DNA of 64,000 nt from Candidatus Fusicatenibacter intestinigallinarum (GCA_019119555.1 DWWU01000009.1:1-64000); one strand, 5' to 3'. Numbered from the stretch's first letter, positions 27,014 through 37,927 are shown. The notes: generated by a model not told the origin, from the sequence alone. Numbers and translations: made by a program.

Positions 27014-27234
27014 CTTTCATTCCCTGCTTTCGTTTGTGAACAGACTGCTTCTTTTCCGCAGCATCCCGTCGGTCAGACGGCTGCCTTCCAGCTGCGTTAA
27101 AAAATTGGCAAACTTCACAGCTTTCTGATTTTCTAATAAAGTATAGCATGTCAAAAAGAATACCGCCTCATACTAAAGTAGGTGGTATTCTCTGTTTTTT
27201 AAGAGTTTTTCAATATTTCAGACAATTTTCTTTT

Positions 27235-27329
27235 ATAGTTCCGTCGGGTCTGTGCATTTCCTGCACAAGACATATGAAAACGCAGAACCTGATGGAACCA
27301 TGCTACAGTTCAGCGGGCTGAACCGTTAC
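27235..27329 (-). repeat. MITE-like palindromic element copy E (middle module missing)
   Basis: Minus-strand GTAACGGTTCAGCCCGCTGAACTGTAGC...CTGCGTTTTCATATGTCTTGTGCAGGAAATGCACAGACCC. Confidence 0.7.
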
Positions 27330-27483
27330 GGAATTACAACATTTCCCGATAAAATTACTTGTTTTTTCCACGACCAAATGGTATGATAATAGCTACAAAG
27401 GAGAATCTATTCATAAAAAGGAGACGGTTTTTGAGCCGCAGAAGAGTGGGATTCCGCCATATAAAAGGGAGGGAATCCATTCA

Positions 27484-28398
27484 TTGAAACAGAAACACGA
27501 AAGCAGCCTAAACGCCAGTGAACGCCGCGTCGCCGAAGTGCGGGCTCTGAATCTGTTCAGCGACACGTTTCTGTCTGTCGCCCTGAACGATGCAGCCGCC
27601 TGTCAGCATGTTCTTCGAATTCTGACAGGCATCCCCGATCTCACAGTGAAAGAGATCCGCACCCAGTACCGCATTTCAAACATCACATCTCACGATGCCA
27701 TTCTTGACGTTTTCGCAGAAGACAGCAAAGGGAAACTGTACAACATTGAAATCCAGCGAAAAGACACCGTCGACCACGCCAGAAGAACCCGCTTTTACAC
27801 TTCCATGATTGACAGTGAGTCTCTCGCAAAAGGAACAACCTATGCAGAAATGCCTGATGTCTATATCGTTTATATCAGCGAGACCGACCTGTGGCACTCC
27901 GGAAAAACTGTTTGCCCGGTGCGGAAGTTTTTTGCCGGAACCCGGATTCCCTATGAGGACGGGATTCACATCCTGTACGTCAACGCAGCTGTCGATGACG
28001 GAAGCGACGCGGCAAAACTGATGCGGTACTTCAAAACATCCGATCCCCGTGATATGAGTCAGGGAGCGCTCTCACGGCGGATACATTTTCTGAAGCAGGA
28101 GGAAGGAGGTTATCAGATTATGTGTGATATCAGCTAAAAATGGTTTCGGGAAGGAGAAGAAGCCGGATTAAAAGCTGGCAGAGAAGCTGGATTGAAGGCC
28201 GGCAGAGAAGCCGGATTGAAGGCCGGCAGAGAAGCTGGTCGAAAGGACGGGTCTGTCAGTCAGGCAAAAAAGACTGTTTATAACATGGCAAAAGCTGGCC
28301 TCTCCATTGAAAGCATCGCTTCCTTTGTCGATTTCAGCATTGAGACGGTAACCCGCTGGCTCTCCGAACAGCCAGTTCCGGAAAACGGAAAGCGATAA
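27484..28398 (+). pseudogene. Rpn family PD-(D/E)XK recombination-promoting nuclease/putative transposase, split by in-frame TAA
   Basis: ILDVFAEDSKGKLYNIEIQRK nuclease motif; TAA at 28135..28137 (QIMCDIS*KWFREGEEAGLKAGREAG), frame then open to 28398. Confidence 0.8.
28168..28239 (+). repeat. 24-bp tandem repeat, 3 units, encoding (L)KAGREAG
   Basis: Three near-identical units of TTGAAGGCCGGCAGAGAAGCCGGA. Confidence 0.85.
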
Positions 28399-28435
28399 AG
28401 CAGGAACAGTGAAGCGAAAAGAAACCAGAGAGCAG

Positions 28436-28484
28436 AACAGAGGCAGCAGGCCGGAACATAAATTTCCGGCCTGCTGCCTCTGTT
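28436..28484. terminator. Strong convergent terminator, 21-bp perfect stem
   Basis: AACAGAGGCAGCAGGCCGGAA-7 nt-TTCCGGCCTGCTGCCTCTGTT between convergent genes. Confidence 0.88.
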
Positions 28485-28547
28485 TTCTTATCATAACCAT
28501 TTCGCCTACGGAACGGTTACTTCTTGTCTTTTCTTATCCTATCTCTG

Positions 28548-31500
28548 TCAACTCTCCGGAGCATCATCTTCCGGCATATCCTGAAACAGAGGTTCCAGCA
28601 TCAATTTCATATCTTCCAGTTCCGGATGTTCTGCTGCAAGCGCATAAACTCCTGCCAGCATAGCCGGCACGTTCTCCGTCTGCCGCATCACCGCAGTCTG
28701 GAACATCGCATACTCCATCATTTCTCTCGCAAGCAGAATCTCATATTCCTTTGCATGATCCTTTGCAAGCGTCATGAGGGCAGCCAGGGCGGTTTCATAA
28801 AACCAGGAGGCTTTTTCGTTCTCCTTCATTTTCTGACACAGCATAATCGCGTGTGAACAGTCCTCGTAAATGTCATTTCCGATTTCCTGGCTTCGGTCTT
28901 CTCCAACAGTTTTCAGCGCTTCCCTCTCTTTCTGCACCGCTTTTTCAAAATAACTGATCGCCCTCCGGTAATCTTCTTCTGTATTTTTGTTAGCATAGTA
29001 AGCTGCCAGCTGATTGAAGGCATTATATTCATAGATACGCAGTTTGTCGCTGCGCTGACTGTCCGGCAGCTGCTCCATCTGTTCAAGAAACCGCAGGAAG
29101 CTCTGAAGACCGATTTCATCTTTGCCTGTCGCCAGATAATGCTCCGCCCGTTCATAAAGATCCTCAAGTTCTCTGCATTGATCTTTCTGCTTCGGCTCAT
29201 CTTTCACGATCCGGATCCCAAGGTTTTTCTCAAGATCATTGAACAATGCTTCATATTCCGGATGTTCCTTCAGAATTCCCAGAATCACTTTCAGATAAGG
29301 CCATACCTCTTTTTCGTCTGAGCCCCTGGATATTCTGCTCTGAAGCTGTCTGATGCAGATGTTGATCAGCTGTTCCTGATACGTCGATTCTTCCGGACAT
29401 AACTGAATCAGGAGATAAAGAAAGCGAATCGCTTTGTCGGAATATGTCTCTGCCATCGTTGTCTGTCCGGTCAAGTAACCGATATCTTCAAGCATCAGAG
29501 TATCTTTCACGGTATCTTCCAGAATTTCCATAATCCGGGTCTCGTCTTTGATGTTTTCCAGCGCCTGCTCCTCACACGCAACCGCCTTCCGGAAGTACTC
29601 GATTCCCTGTTCCATCTTACCGGATTCAAGATACATAGCGCCAATCCGGTTGTAACTGCTGTACATGCAGATAATCCTTCCCTGGTCCCGCTTTTCTTCC
29701 GGAATGCTCAGCGTCAGATCAATGCTTCGCTCGAAGTACCGAATCGCCTCGTCATACCTCCCCATCATCATAGCCGTACAGGCGACAGAATAACAGATTG
29801 CGGAAAAATTCGGGGTATATTTGTCATTTCCCGACACAGTGTCAACGGACTCATAGATGTTCAGCGCCCTGTGATACAGATCCAGGCATTTCTCCAGATA
29901 TTTTTCACGATCTATGTTCTCATAAAAGTCAGCAATTTCCATGTAAATGTCAGGCAGCATCAGCCGGTATGATTCCTCCGGCTCTGTTTTCAGGAATTCT
30001 TCCGTCAACGCCAGGGTCGCCTCAAAACAACGCTCCGCCCGGTCATACTGCTTCATGCGAACCGCAAGCTGCGCAGCCCGGAAATATGTACCGATATAAT
30101 CTGTGTATGCACGATATGTTCGGATTTCTCCGATGATCTCCGGCCAGATCTTTAAAGCATCCTGGTAATACGCTTCCGCTCTGGGCACATATTGAATCTC
30201 TGATCTGCCAAGTCTGGCATACTGATCTCCTGTCAATGTGTATGCGTTGGCAAGATCCATCCTGCTTTCGACGGTCTTCTCGTTTTCCGCGATTTCTCTG
30301 GAGAGATCGCTGAATTTCTGTGCATAATTTGCCGCCACCGCCCAGTCATGATAGGAAGAGGACCGGCTGTAGACAATGATCAGCTTTTCATAGCTGACTG
30401 CCAGGGATTTCCGGCTGGCCAACGTCTTCTGCTTCTCATTCAGACGTTTTCGGATCTCGAATGCTCGGAGATAATAGTTACGGATTTTATCCGGATCTCC
30501 TTCAGTCAGCTGAAGCCACTCTGCATAGCGATGGAAGCAGAAAGACAGATCCCACCGATATTTGTCCAGTTCAATCTGCTCCGCCAGACGGACGGCAATA
30601 TCCATTGCCCGTTCCAGATATGGCCGGGCCTTTTCCAGAGCATCTTTCTCCCATGTGCCGATGCGCATCCACGCATTCCCGACCTTGTTGCAGGAAATCT
30701 CAATGTTCCGCTGCCTTTCAGGAGATTCCCCACACTTCTCCATATTCTCTTCTTCCATCTGCAGGGCTTTTTCATAGTAAGGAAGCGCTTTCTTATAATT
30801 TAAAACTCCACCGGCTTTTTCGTAAAGATATCCCGTCTGCTCGAGAACCCTTATGATTTCACCGGTTATTGTGACAGATCCGTACTCTGCCTGGAGCAAT
30901 TTCTCTGCCCAGCGCAGGGATTCATCATAGAAACGTCTTGCCTCTCTTAGCGCCTGGTCTGTTCCAAACGCCTCATAAACTTCTCCCTGATGGCACAGAG
31001 AAGCAGTGAGCGTTGAAAGATTCCTCATTGTAAAGTTGGCGGACGTCAGCGAACGGGCATAATCCACGCCCTTACGGGCATAGTCCAGCGCCTGTTCCAG
31101 ATACCTGTCTTCTGCCAGCCGGATGGATACCGTACAGATTCCATGGCAGACTTTGATCATATTTCTGTAATTGGCGTTGAGACCACGCACCATCGACGCC
31201 TCATACGCCAGACGGTATGCCTGTTTGAGAGTCTCCAGGGCGCGAAGCAGTGCATCCTGCCCATCCAACATCGTACACGCAAACGCAATCCGGTACCTGA
31301 GATCAATCAGCTCATCCACACAGCCGCTGGTGTATCTCCCGTCATATGCGTTCAGAACCAGTTCGGAAGCCTCTTCGTACAGAGCAATCGCACGCCGGAT
31401 ATTCTCATTACTTTCCATGTCAATGTACGTCCCGGCAATCCGGCGCAGAAGATTGGAAAGGCCAAGCAGATTTTCTCCGGAAGCATGAACCCGGATCAGC

Positions 31501-34151
31501 CCGTGCAGAATATCCTCTGCCTGCCGATAGTATTTCAGAGCTATCTGAAGCTCTTTCTGCGAACTCATCTGATGATGGACAAACCCGATCCTGCTGCAGA
31601 GATTCGCATAATTTCTCATGTATGTCTCATCCCTGTTGACGCTCAGCGCCGCCTCCATCCATATCTCTGCCTGCTCATACAGGGCAAGCGCCGCCTCCAT
31701 ACTTTTGCTGCTTCCGATTTCATCCAGCCAGTCTCCTTTTTCCTGGAAGGCGATCGCGAGCTCCATGGCGTTGAAATCATTTCGCTCCTTTTCCAGCATG
31801 CGTTCTCGAAGTCGGATCGCCCGGTCAAAATATTCTCCTGCCTTTGCAAGATCTTCCAGCGATTCCATTTTTACCAGTAGATCCCCCATCTTTGCATATC
31901 CAAGAGCCATGACATGGCTCCAGCCTTCCTGATTCAGACTTCCCTTTTCCGCACGTTCCAGAATTTCGATCAGATCTGTCAGAATTTCATAATATTCCTG
32001 CAGACCTGCCCTGCTCTCCAGAAATCTCTCTGCTCCTTCCGTCTCAAAATAATAAAGCGCATGAAGGAGATCCTCCGCCGTCTCCTGCCGGAATCGCTTC
32101 GCCGAATCCTGCTTATCCGGAGCAAGCGACTGATACGCAAGCTTCAGAATCCAATAGCCATGATCTTCCATACACTGGCGATATAGTTCTTCTCCGAAGA
32201 ATTCCAGTTCCGGCAGTTTTTTTCTGACTGATGCGGAAATGCTGCGGATATATTCTTTCCCCATATCGGCCTGGATCAGATGATAGGAAAGCTCCTGCTG
32301 GCGAACCGAATCCTCCCCCGGCAGAGTCATCAGATACTCAGCGATTCGTCGGTGCAGAAGCTTCCTCTCATCCTCTGACAGGGATTCCAGGATTCCTTCC
32401 CGAAGGGCACGATGGAGGAAATCGTAGCGGCCGTCCAGGCGCAGCGTATACAACTCGTTCATGGAATGAATCACCTGGGAAAAATGCAGAGGGACAAACC
32501 GAAGCCCCTCCCGATTCAGAAGCTGTTCCAAATCCATGCTCCTTAAACCATGTCTTGACACAGAGAGATAATCCATGCACCTGTCGACCGCCGCGCTTTG
32601 GATTACCCTGGAACTTTTTCTCAGCGTCTCTGCCGCCATCTGCTCCAGATCATCAGGAAACTGATTTACAATTTCGCTCTGACGTCGGTTGGTTCCTTCC
32701 ATAAAGTCTTCAAACTGACCGATCCAGTTATAGTCTTCCTCATCCATCAGACAAAGATGATTCGCCGCCAGATAAAGGAAAAGCGGATTCCTGGAGTTTT
32801 CTTTCTGAAAAAGCACATGACAGACAGCGTCTGACAGCCGTTTTCCATTGTTAAGGAGAACTCTGTCAATCACATCTTTTCTGTCCTCGTCCCCAAGCGG
32901 AGGAATCCGGTATTGTACTGCGTCGGACAGCGAAGAACCACTCTCTGCGACAGTAAGAAGGACCTTTATGTTTTTTTCTTTTTCCTGAGGGAGAAAAAGA
33001 AGACTCCGCAGATCCTTTCCGCCCGGAAGCTGATCTGCCGCATCTACCGCAAGCAGCAGACGGCGGCCGGTCTGTCCGTACAGACGATACAGCTGCAGAA
33101 GACGTTCCTGAAATCTGCGGTTTTCCGACCGGAAACTGTCCGGCCGGAAAATTCCCATTTTTTCCTCACGCGGCACTCTTTTTCCGGCGTCATCGGCTTC
33201 TTTTTTTTCTTCGCTCAGATGCGGAACTTCCAACCTTTTCTCCAGAAGCCACACTATGCAGCGAAGAATCTGTTCTTCATCTGTCGACAACGCTGTGTTT
33301 CCGCACATGACCGGAAGGACGTCCCAGCCTTTTTTCTCCATCTCCGTACAGATAAAGCTGAAACAGGTGCTTTTGCCTGTCCCCATATCTCCGGTCAGAA
33401 AACAGACCGACGTTTCCTCCTGCCCGATCTGCTCCATCACCTCACCGGCAAAAGCTGCACCGACTTTAAAATAACCGGCTTTCTCTCTCACATAATTCCA
33501 CTGTTTCTGATGATCTTTCTCCTCCGGGCACATCCCGGCAGACAGTTTCCATTCATCCAGGAAAATTTCTTCCAGATGTTTTCGGATGCTCCGGCACAGC
33601 TGTTCATATGAAGCATCCGCATCCGGACCGATTCTGTAAAAATGAACATGTTCCCCTGCCAGGGCCAGGATTCTTCGTTTCAGAGCAGACATCTTTTCCC
33701 GGTACTGCCTTTCCCCCGGATCCGTCCCCGTCTGAGGATCTTCGATCTCACGGAAATAAAACAGTGTATGGTCGAGCGTATTTCTGTCATGGAAAGCTCC
33801 ATACTCAATTTCCAGTTGAGTGACACTGATCTCAAGATCCTTCAGCGCCAGTCCCCGCTTCTCCGCTTCCTGACAGATATACTCTTTTCCCGGCACATAA
33901 CCGTAGCGCTCCCCGAGAAATACAAGCATATAGGGTCTGGAACGGTCGATTTCGTCCAGACACACGGAAAGAACAGTCTGCTCAGGATCTTCGTTTCCGG
34001 ACGTATCGACGCCCCATCGAAGGTCACACAAATTGACAAACTCTCCGTATTCTTTTGCTGTGTCGTTCACTTCAGGGATGATCCTGCTTCGCAGCAGGTC
34101 CCTCTCTCTGTGGAAATCCCTGAACGTACTGGATACGAATATACTTTTCAT
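28548..34151 (-). CDS. Giant (1867 aa) DUF4062 plus STAND/NACHT-like ATPase plus TPR-repeat protein
   Basis: N-term MKSIFVSSTFRDFHRERDLLRSRIIPEV...CLDEIDRSRPYMLVFLGERYGYVP (DUF4062); Walker A LTGDMGTGKST; RRLLLAVDAADQL; many A-x-x-Y-Y/F-x-x-A-L TPR-like repeats. Confidence 0.88.
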   Translation of the reverse strand: MKSIFVSSTFRDFHRERDLLRSRIIPEVNDTAKEYGEFVNLCDLRWGVDTSGNEDPEQTVLSVCLDEIDRSRPYMLVFLGERYGYVPGKEYICQEAEKRGLALKDLEISVTQLEIEYGAFHDRNTLDHTLFYFREIEDPQTGTDPGERQYREKMSALKRRILALAGEHVHFYRIGPDADASYEQLCRSIRKHLEEIFLDEWKLSAGMCPEEKDHQKQWNYVREKAGYFKVGAAFAGEVMEQIGQEETSVCFLTGDMGTGKSTCFSFICTEMEKKGWDVLPVMCGNTALSTDEEQILRCIVWLLEKRLEVPHLSEEKKEADDAGKRVPREEKMGIFRPDSFRSENRRFQERLLQLYRLYGQTGRRLLLAVDAADQLPGGKDLRSLLFLPQEKEKNIKVLLTVAESGSSLSDAVQYRIPPLGDEDRKDVIDRVLLNNGKRLSDAVCHVLFQKENSRNPLFLYLAANHLCLMDEEDYNWIGQFEDFMEGTNRRQSEIVNQFPDDLEQMAAETLRKSSRVIQSAAVDRCMDYLSVSRHGLRSMDLEQLLNREGLRFVPLHFSQVIHSMNELYTLRLDGRYDFLHRALREGILESLSEDERKLLHRRIAEYLMTLPGEDSVRQQELSYHLIQADMGKEYIRSISASVRKKLPELEFFGEELYRQCMEDHGYWILKLAYQSLAPDKQDSAKRFRQETAEDLLHALYYFETEGAERFLESRAGLQEYYEILTDLIEILERAEKGSLNQEGWSHVMALGYAKMGDLLVKMESLEDLAKAGEYFDRAIRLRERMLEKERNDFNAMELAIAFQEKGDWLDEIGSSKSMEAALALYEQAEIWMEAALSVNRDETYMRNYANLCSRIGFVHHQMSSQKELQIALKYYRQAEDILHGLIRVHASGENLLGLSNLLRRIAGTYIDMESNENIRRAIALYEEASELVLNAYDGRYTSGCVDELIDLRYRIAFACTMLDGQDALLRALETLKQAYRLAYEASMVRGLNANYRNMIKVCHGICTVSIRLAEDRYLEQALDYARKGVDYARSLTSANFTMRNLSTLTASLCHQGEVYEAFGTDQALREARRFYDESLRWAEKLLQAEYGSVTITGEIIRVLEQTGYLYEKAGGVLNYKKALPYYEKALQMEEENMEKCGESPERQRNIEISCNKVGNAWMRIGTWEKDALEKARPYLERAMDIAVRLAEQIELDKYRWDLSFCFHRYAEWLQLTEGDPDKIRNYYLRAFEIRKRLNEKQKTLASRKSLAVSYEKLIIVYSRSSSYHDWAVAANYAQKFSDLSREIAENEKTVESRMDLANAYTLTGDQYARLGRSEIQYVPRAEAYYQDALKIWPEIIGEIRTYRAYTDYIGTYFRAAQLAVRMKQYDRAERCFEATLALTEEFLKTEPEESYRLMLPDIYMEIADFYENIDREKYLEKCLDLYHRALNIYESVDTVSGNDKYTPNFSAICYSVACTAMMMGRYDEAIRYFERSIDLTLSIPEEKRDQGRIICMYSSYNRIGAMYLESGKMEQGIEYFRKAVACEEQALENIKDETRIMEILEDTVKDTLMLEDIGYLTGQTTMAETYSDKAIRFLYLLIQLCPEESTYQEQLINICIRQLQSRISRGSDEKEVWPYLKVILGILKEHPEYEALFNDLEKNLGIRIVKDEPKQKDQCRELEDLYERAEHYLATGKDEIGLQSFLRFLEQMEQLPDSQRSDKLRIYEYNAFNQLAAYYANKNTEEDYRRAISYFEKAVQKEREALKTVGEDRSQEIGNDIYEDCSHAIMLCQKMKENEKASWFYETALAALMTLAKDHAKEYEILLAREMMEYAMFQTAVMRQTENVPAMLAGVYALAAEHPELEDMKLMLEPLFQDMPEDDAPES

Positions 34152-34208
34152 TCTTTCCTCCTTCCCGACGCACGGACCCTGTTATCCTCGCACAATCGCC
34201 GTAACCTT

Positions 34209-35102
34209 TCACCCGGCCGCCCCGCCGTCAATCGTCAGCACGGCGATCTCCGGCGGATTGTTGAATCTCGGAACCAGCTCCCGGTTTGTTCCCAGGCCGC
34301 TGGTGACAAACAGCTGAATCTTTCCAATCTGATACAGCCCGTGAATATAGGGCGGAAACCAGCCCTGATCTCCACCGTACATGCCGCCGAGGAACGGAAG
34401 CACCACCTGCCCGCCGTGATCATGGGCGCTGACCACCAGGTCCACATCCCACACCTCGCTGGCGTCTCCGAAAATGAAGCTGTCCGGCCGGTGCGACATC
34501 ATAATCTTCAGGCGATCCGTGTCCTGAAACTCCCGGAGGAACGCCACCGTATCCGCCGGAGCGGCCAGCGCCCTGTTCTCTCCTGTCTTTCTGTCCGGGC
34601 CGAAGGCATAAGCATACATGCCGCCCAGGCGGATGGAAACTCCGCCCGCCTCCAGATCCACATATTCTTTATCCAGAACCACTGCCCCCGCGGATGTCAG
34701 CTCTTCCGTCAGACGGCTGTCCACCTGTTCCATATATGTGATCTCATGATTTCCCAGCGCATAATAGACCGGCGCCGTCTCTTTCAGCCGGGCAATCAGA
34801 TTTACAGGCACCTCTGCCGATGAGGAATCCCCGTTGAGGATATCGCCGTCCAGCAGGATCAGATCCGGCTCCTGCTCTGCAATTTTTTCCACAAGCTTTT
34901 CATTGTCCTCACCGAACTCATGGTCATGCAGATCGCCAATGACGACAACCTTCAGTCCGGCGCCGGCGCTTCCGGCATGTACCTCGTACTTCCGGACCAC
35001 CAGATAGTTGGCGGATACCCACAGACTCCCCAGAACATAGACAGCCGCCGAAATCATCAAGACTGCAGCGGCTGTCAGAACACGTTTCTTTTTTCTGCTC
35101 AT
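34209..35102 (-). CDS. Metallophosphoesterase
   Basis: VVIGDLHDHEFG, LDGDIL, YALGNHE, SAHDHGGQ. Confidence 0.92.
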   Translation of the reverse strand: MSRKKKRVLTAAAVLMISAAVYVLGSLWVSANYLVVRKYEVHAGSAGAGLKVVVIGDLHDHEFGEDNEKLVEKIAEQEPDLILLDGDILNGDSSSAEVPVNLIARLKETAPVYYALGNHEITYMEQVDSRLTEELTSAGAVVLDKEYVDLEAGGVSIRLGGMYAYAFGPDRKTGENRALAAPADTVAFLREFQDTDRLKIMMSHRPDSFIFGDASEVWDVDLVVSAHDHGGQVVLPFLGGMYGGDQGWFPPYIHGLYQIGKIQLFVTSGLGTNRELVPRFNNPPEIAVLTIDGGAAG

Positions 35103-35118
35103 GAATCACTTCTCTTTC

Positions 35119-36402
35119 TCAATTTGCTGCTTCCCTTCCGCCGCATTTCTCTGCCTTCCGGAAGAAGAAAAATCCCACCAGGAACATCAGGGAAAGCACT
35201 GCCACGCCATATCGGGAATTTCCCGTGAGCATCGTGGAAACTCCCATCACCGTCGTTCCGATAAACGCAGCGCCTTTTCCGAAGATATCATAGAACCCGA
35301 AGTACTCGCTGGACTTCTCCTTGGGAATAATCTTCGCAAAATAGGAACGGGACAGCGCCTGGATCGTTCCCTGGAACACTGCGACGCAGACCGCCAGGAA
35401 CCAGAATTCCCAGGCCTTGTCCAGCTGCAGGGCAAACACCGCGATACAGAAGTAGGCCAGAATGGATATTTTGATCAGTCTGCCGTTCTCAAATTTCTTC
35501 GCGATTTTGCCGAAAGCAATCGCGCAGGGGAACGCAACGATCTGGGTCATGAGCAGCGCCAGAACCAGATCCGTATCGGAGATTCCCACATCGCTTCCGT
35601 AAGTGGTTGCAAGATCAATGATCGTATACACACCGTCAATATAAAAGAAAAATCCGATCAGGAAAAACAGAATCTGCCGGTTTCCCTCGTTTCCGAGGCC
35701 TTTTACCACGTCCACGATCCGCGAGAGGCTTTCCTTTACCGGATGTCCGACTTTTTCCACGTAGTGAATCTGCCGGTAGCTGCGGATCAGCGGGATCGTC
35801 ATGGCCGCCCACCAGATCGCGTTGAGAAACAGCGCCAGCGTCATCGCCAGGCCGCCGCTGATTCCGATGGTATCGGCGCCGAGAATCAGTACCAGGGATG
35901 CGATAAACGGAACGCAGCTTCCGATGTATCCCCAGGCGTAGCCCTGGGATGAGATCTCGTCCATCCGCTCTTCCGTGGTCACATCCGTCAGCATGGAATC
36001 ATAGAAAATCAGACTCAGCTGATATCCCGTTCTTGCAACGCAGAACACCGCGAGAAAGGCCAGCCATTTGCTCGCAAAAGCCATCGCCATGCATCCGATC
36101 GCCCCGGCCAGGAAGGAGCTGACAAACAACGGTTTTTTATAGTTCTTCGTATCCGCCATCGTGCCAAGCGTCGGCCCCAGAATCGCCACAAGGATCGTGG
36201 ACAGGGACAGCGTAAAGCTTAGGAATGCGGTGGAATCGCTGTCGGCCAGATTTCCTGCCTCGGCGATATTTTTAAAATAGATCGGGATAATCGTCGTGCA
36301 CAGCATTGTAAACGCTGAGTTGCCCACATCATACAGAATCCACTGCTTTTCCAGGCGTGTCATTTTTCCAGCCATAAGTTTGTCTCCTTTTTCTTTTATC
36401 AT
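35119..36402 (-). CDS. MFS transporter (UMF1/Atg22-like)
   Basis: WILYDVGNSAFTMLCTTIIPIYFKN; 12-TM pattern. Confidence 0.85.
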   Translation of the reverse strand: MIKEKGDKLMAGKMTRLEKQWILYDVGNSAFTMLCTTIIPIYFKNIAEAGNLADSDSTAFLSFTLSLSTILVAILGPTLGTMADTKNYKKPLFVSSFLAGAIGCMAMAFASKWLAFLAVFCVARTGYQLSLIFYDSMLTDVTTEERMDEISSQGYAWGYIGSCVPFIASLVLILGADTIGISGGLAMTLALFLNAIWWAAMTIPLIRSYRQIHYVEKVGHPVKESLSRIVDVVKGLGNEGNRQILFFLIGFFFYIDGVYTIIDLATTYGSDVGISDTDLVLALLMTQIVAFPCAIAFGKIAKKFENGRLIKISILAYFCIAVFALQLDKAWEFWFLAVCVAVFQGTIQALSRSYFAKIIPKEKSSEYFGFYDIFGKGAAFIGTTVMGVSTMLTGNSRYGVAVLSLMFLVGFFFFRKAEKCGGREAAN

Positions 36403-36407
36403 GGGCT

Positions 36408-37198
36408 TCAGTCAAAATTCCGGCGGAACCGTCCGGACAGAGGCGCTCCGGTGAGAATGGACTCGTTCAGTCCCTCCAGCTCTCCCGGCGCCTCGCTCAC
36501 AGCTTTCCGGTACAGGGTAAGGAGATTTGTCGTCGCCGTCTCGCACTTGGGGTTGGGCTTCTTTCTCATGATCTGTCCCTCCATCGCGTCGTAATGGCCG
36601 CTCAGCTTCAGCGCGCCCAGCAGCGCCGCCCGCTTGATTTCATTGCGGCAGATCGGCAGATGGGTATAAAACTTCATTCCCTTCAGGCATTCCAGAATCT
36701 CTTCCTGGGAAAGCCGCGGAAAACATCTCTGAATCACATGGTTGCCCGGTGTGTTGGGGCAGATGGACGAGGCCGGTTCGTAGCGGAACGGATCCTTTCC
36801 GTCCATCTCCATCAGGGCGCGGTCCAGGTGCGTCTCAATCTCCGCGTGGGAGATTCCCGTCTGGTCTTCAAAAGCGTTGATGTAGGGATGACAGGTGGAA
36901 TCCAGCAGAAAATGACAGGCAAAGCCCAGCAGATAGACGCGCATCGCGTCGTCCGGGTTTTCCTGAAAGACCGCGATCCTCTCGCGGAAAAATTCCTCCG
37001 CCGTCCGGCGGTGAAGCTCGGAACCGTATTCGGAAATCGGGTTTTTTGTCAGCGGATGATAGTAAAAGAAAATATCGGGACCGTGCAGGCCGATCAGATA
37101 TAGCTTTTTATGTTTTCTGATTGTCTCCTTCAGGTCCTTCGGCAGTTTTTTCCAGACCTCTCTGCCAAACCGGTCATGTGCATACGTTGTAGGCATGT
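36408..37198 (-). CDS. Zinc-dependent phospholipase C family protein
   Basis: MPTTYAHDRFGREVW..., FLLDSTCHPYINAFEDQTG; ORF-track N-terminal extension is translated repeat copy F. Confidence 0.8.
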
Positions 37199-37229
37199 CT
37201 ACCGCCTCCTTCTGATTCTGTATTGTGTC

Positions 37230-37303
37230 GTTGCAGTTCAGCCGGATCTGTGCATTCGCTGCACAGACCCTGTGAACGCATAGCGCCTGCGGACATCCGT
37301 CCA
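37230..37303 (-). repeat. MITE-like palindromic element copy F (partial)
   Basis: Minus-strand GGATGTCCGCAGGCGCTATGCGTTCACAGGGTCTGTGCAGCGAATGCACAGATCCGGCTGAACTGCAAC. Confidence 0.75.
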
Positions 37304-37927
37304 TCAGACGTCCAGCCGGATCTGGATTTCCTCCTCGGCTTCCGCCTTGAAATCTTCCAGCTTGACCGGGCTGATGGTCGGAAGATGCTCCGTGGAATCC
37401 ACGCCGAAGTTTCTCAGAAACTCCTCCGTCGTTCCCAGCAGAATCGGGCGCCCCGGCGCGTCCAGCCGTCCGAGTTCCTGTACCAGGTTATACTCGATCA
37501 GCTTGTTGATCGCATGATCGCATTTGACTCCCCGGATCTTCTCGATCTCAATCCTCGTCACCGGTTGCTTGTACGCGATGATCGACAGAGTCTCCATCAT
37601 CACATCGCTGAGCACAGCCTTTTTCGGCTGCAGGGCAATATTGACCAGATATTCATAGTATTCCTGTTTTGTACACATCTGATAAGCATTTTCCAGTTCG
37701 ATAATCTGGATTCCACGGTCTTCTCTCCGATAGTCGTCCATCATTGTCTGCAGGATCTTCCGGGTGGTTTCCGTGTCATGCCCGATCGCTTTCGCAATCT
37801 TTGACAGTTCCAGAGAATCGCCCATCGCAAAGAGCACAGCCTCGATGGCGGCTTTGGTGCGCTCAATGGTTTCCGGACGATGCGTCTCCTGGCTGCCTTC
37901 TGTCTTCTGATTCTTTTTCTGTTCCAT
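37304..37927 (-). CDS. scpB: Segregation and condensation protein B
   Basis: IEAVLFAMGDSLELSKIAKAIG, IIAYKQPVTRIEIEKIRGV, PILLGTTEEFLRNFG. Confidence 0.93.
   Translation of the reverse strand: MEQKKNQKTEGSQETHRPETIERTKAAIEAVLFAMGDSLELSKIAKAIGHDTETTRKILQTMMDDYRREDRGIQIIELENAYQMCTKQEYYEYLVNIALQPKKAVLSDVMMETLSIIAYKQPVTRIEIEKIRGVKCDHAINKLIEYNLVQELGRLDAPGRPILLGTTEEFLRNFGVDSTEHLPTISPVKLEDFKAEAEEEIQIRLDV

Noticed and set aside
28168-28239. CRISPR-like short repeats
   Set aside because: Contiguous 24-bp in-frame coding repeats with no spacers
37199-37304. N-terminal extension of the phospholipase ORF (MDGCPQALCVHRVCAANAQIRLNCN...)
   Set aside because: Translated repeat copy F; homologous start is MPTTYAHDRFG
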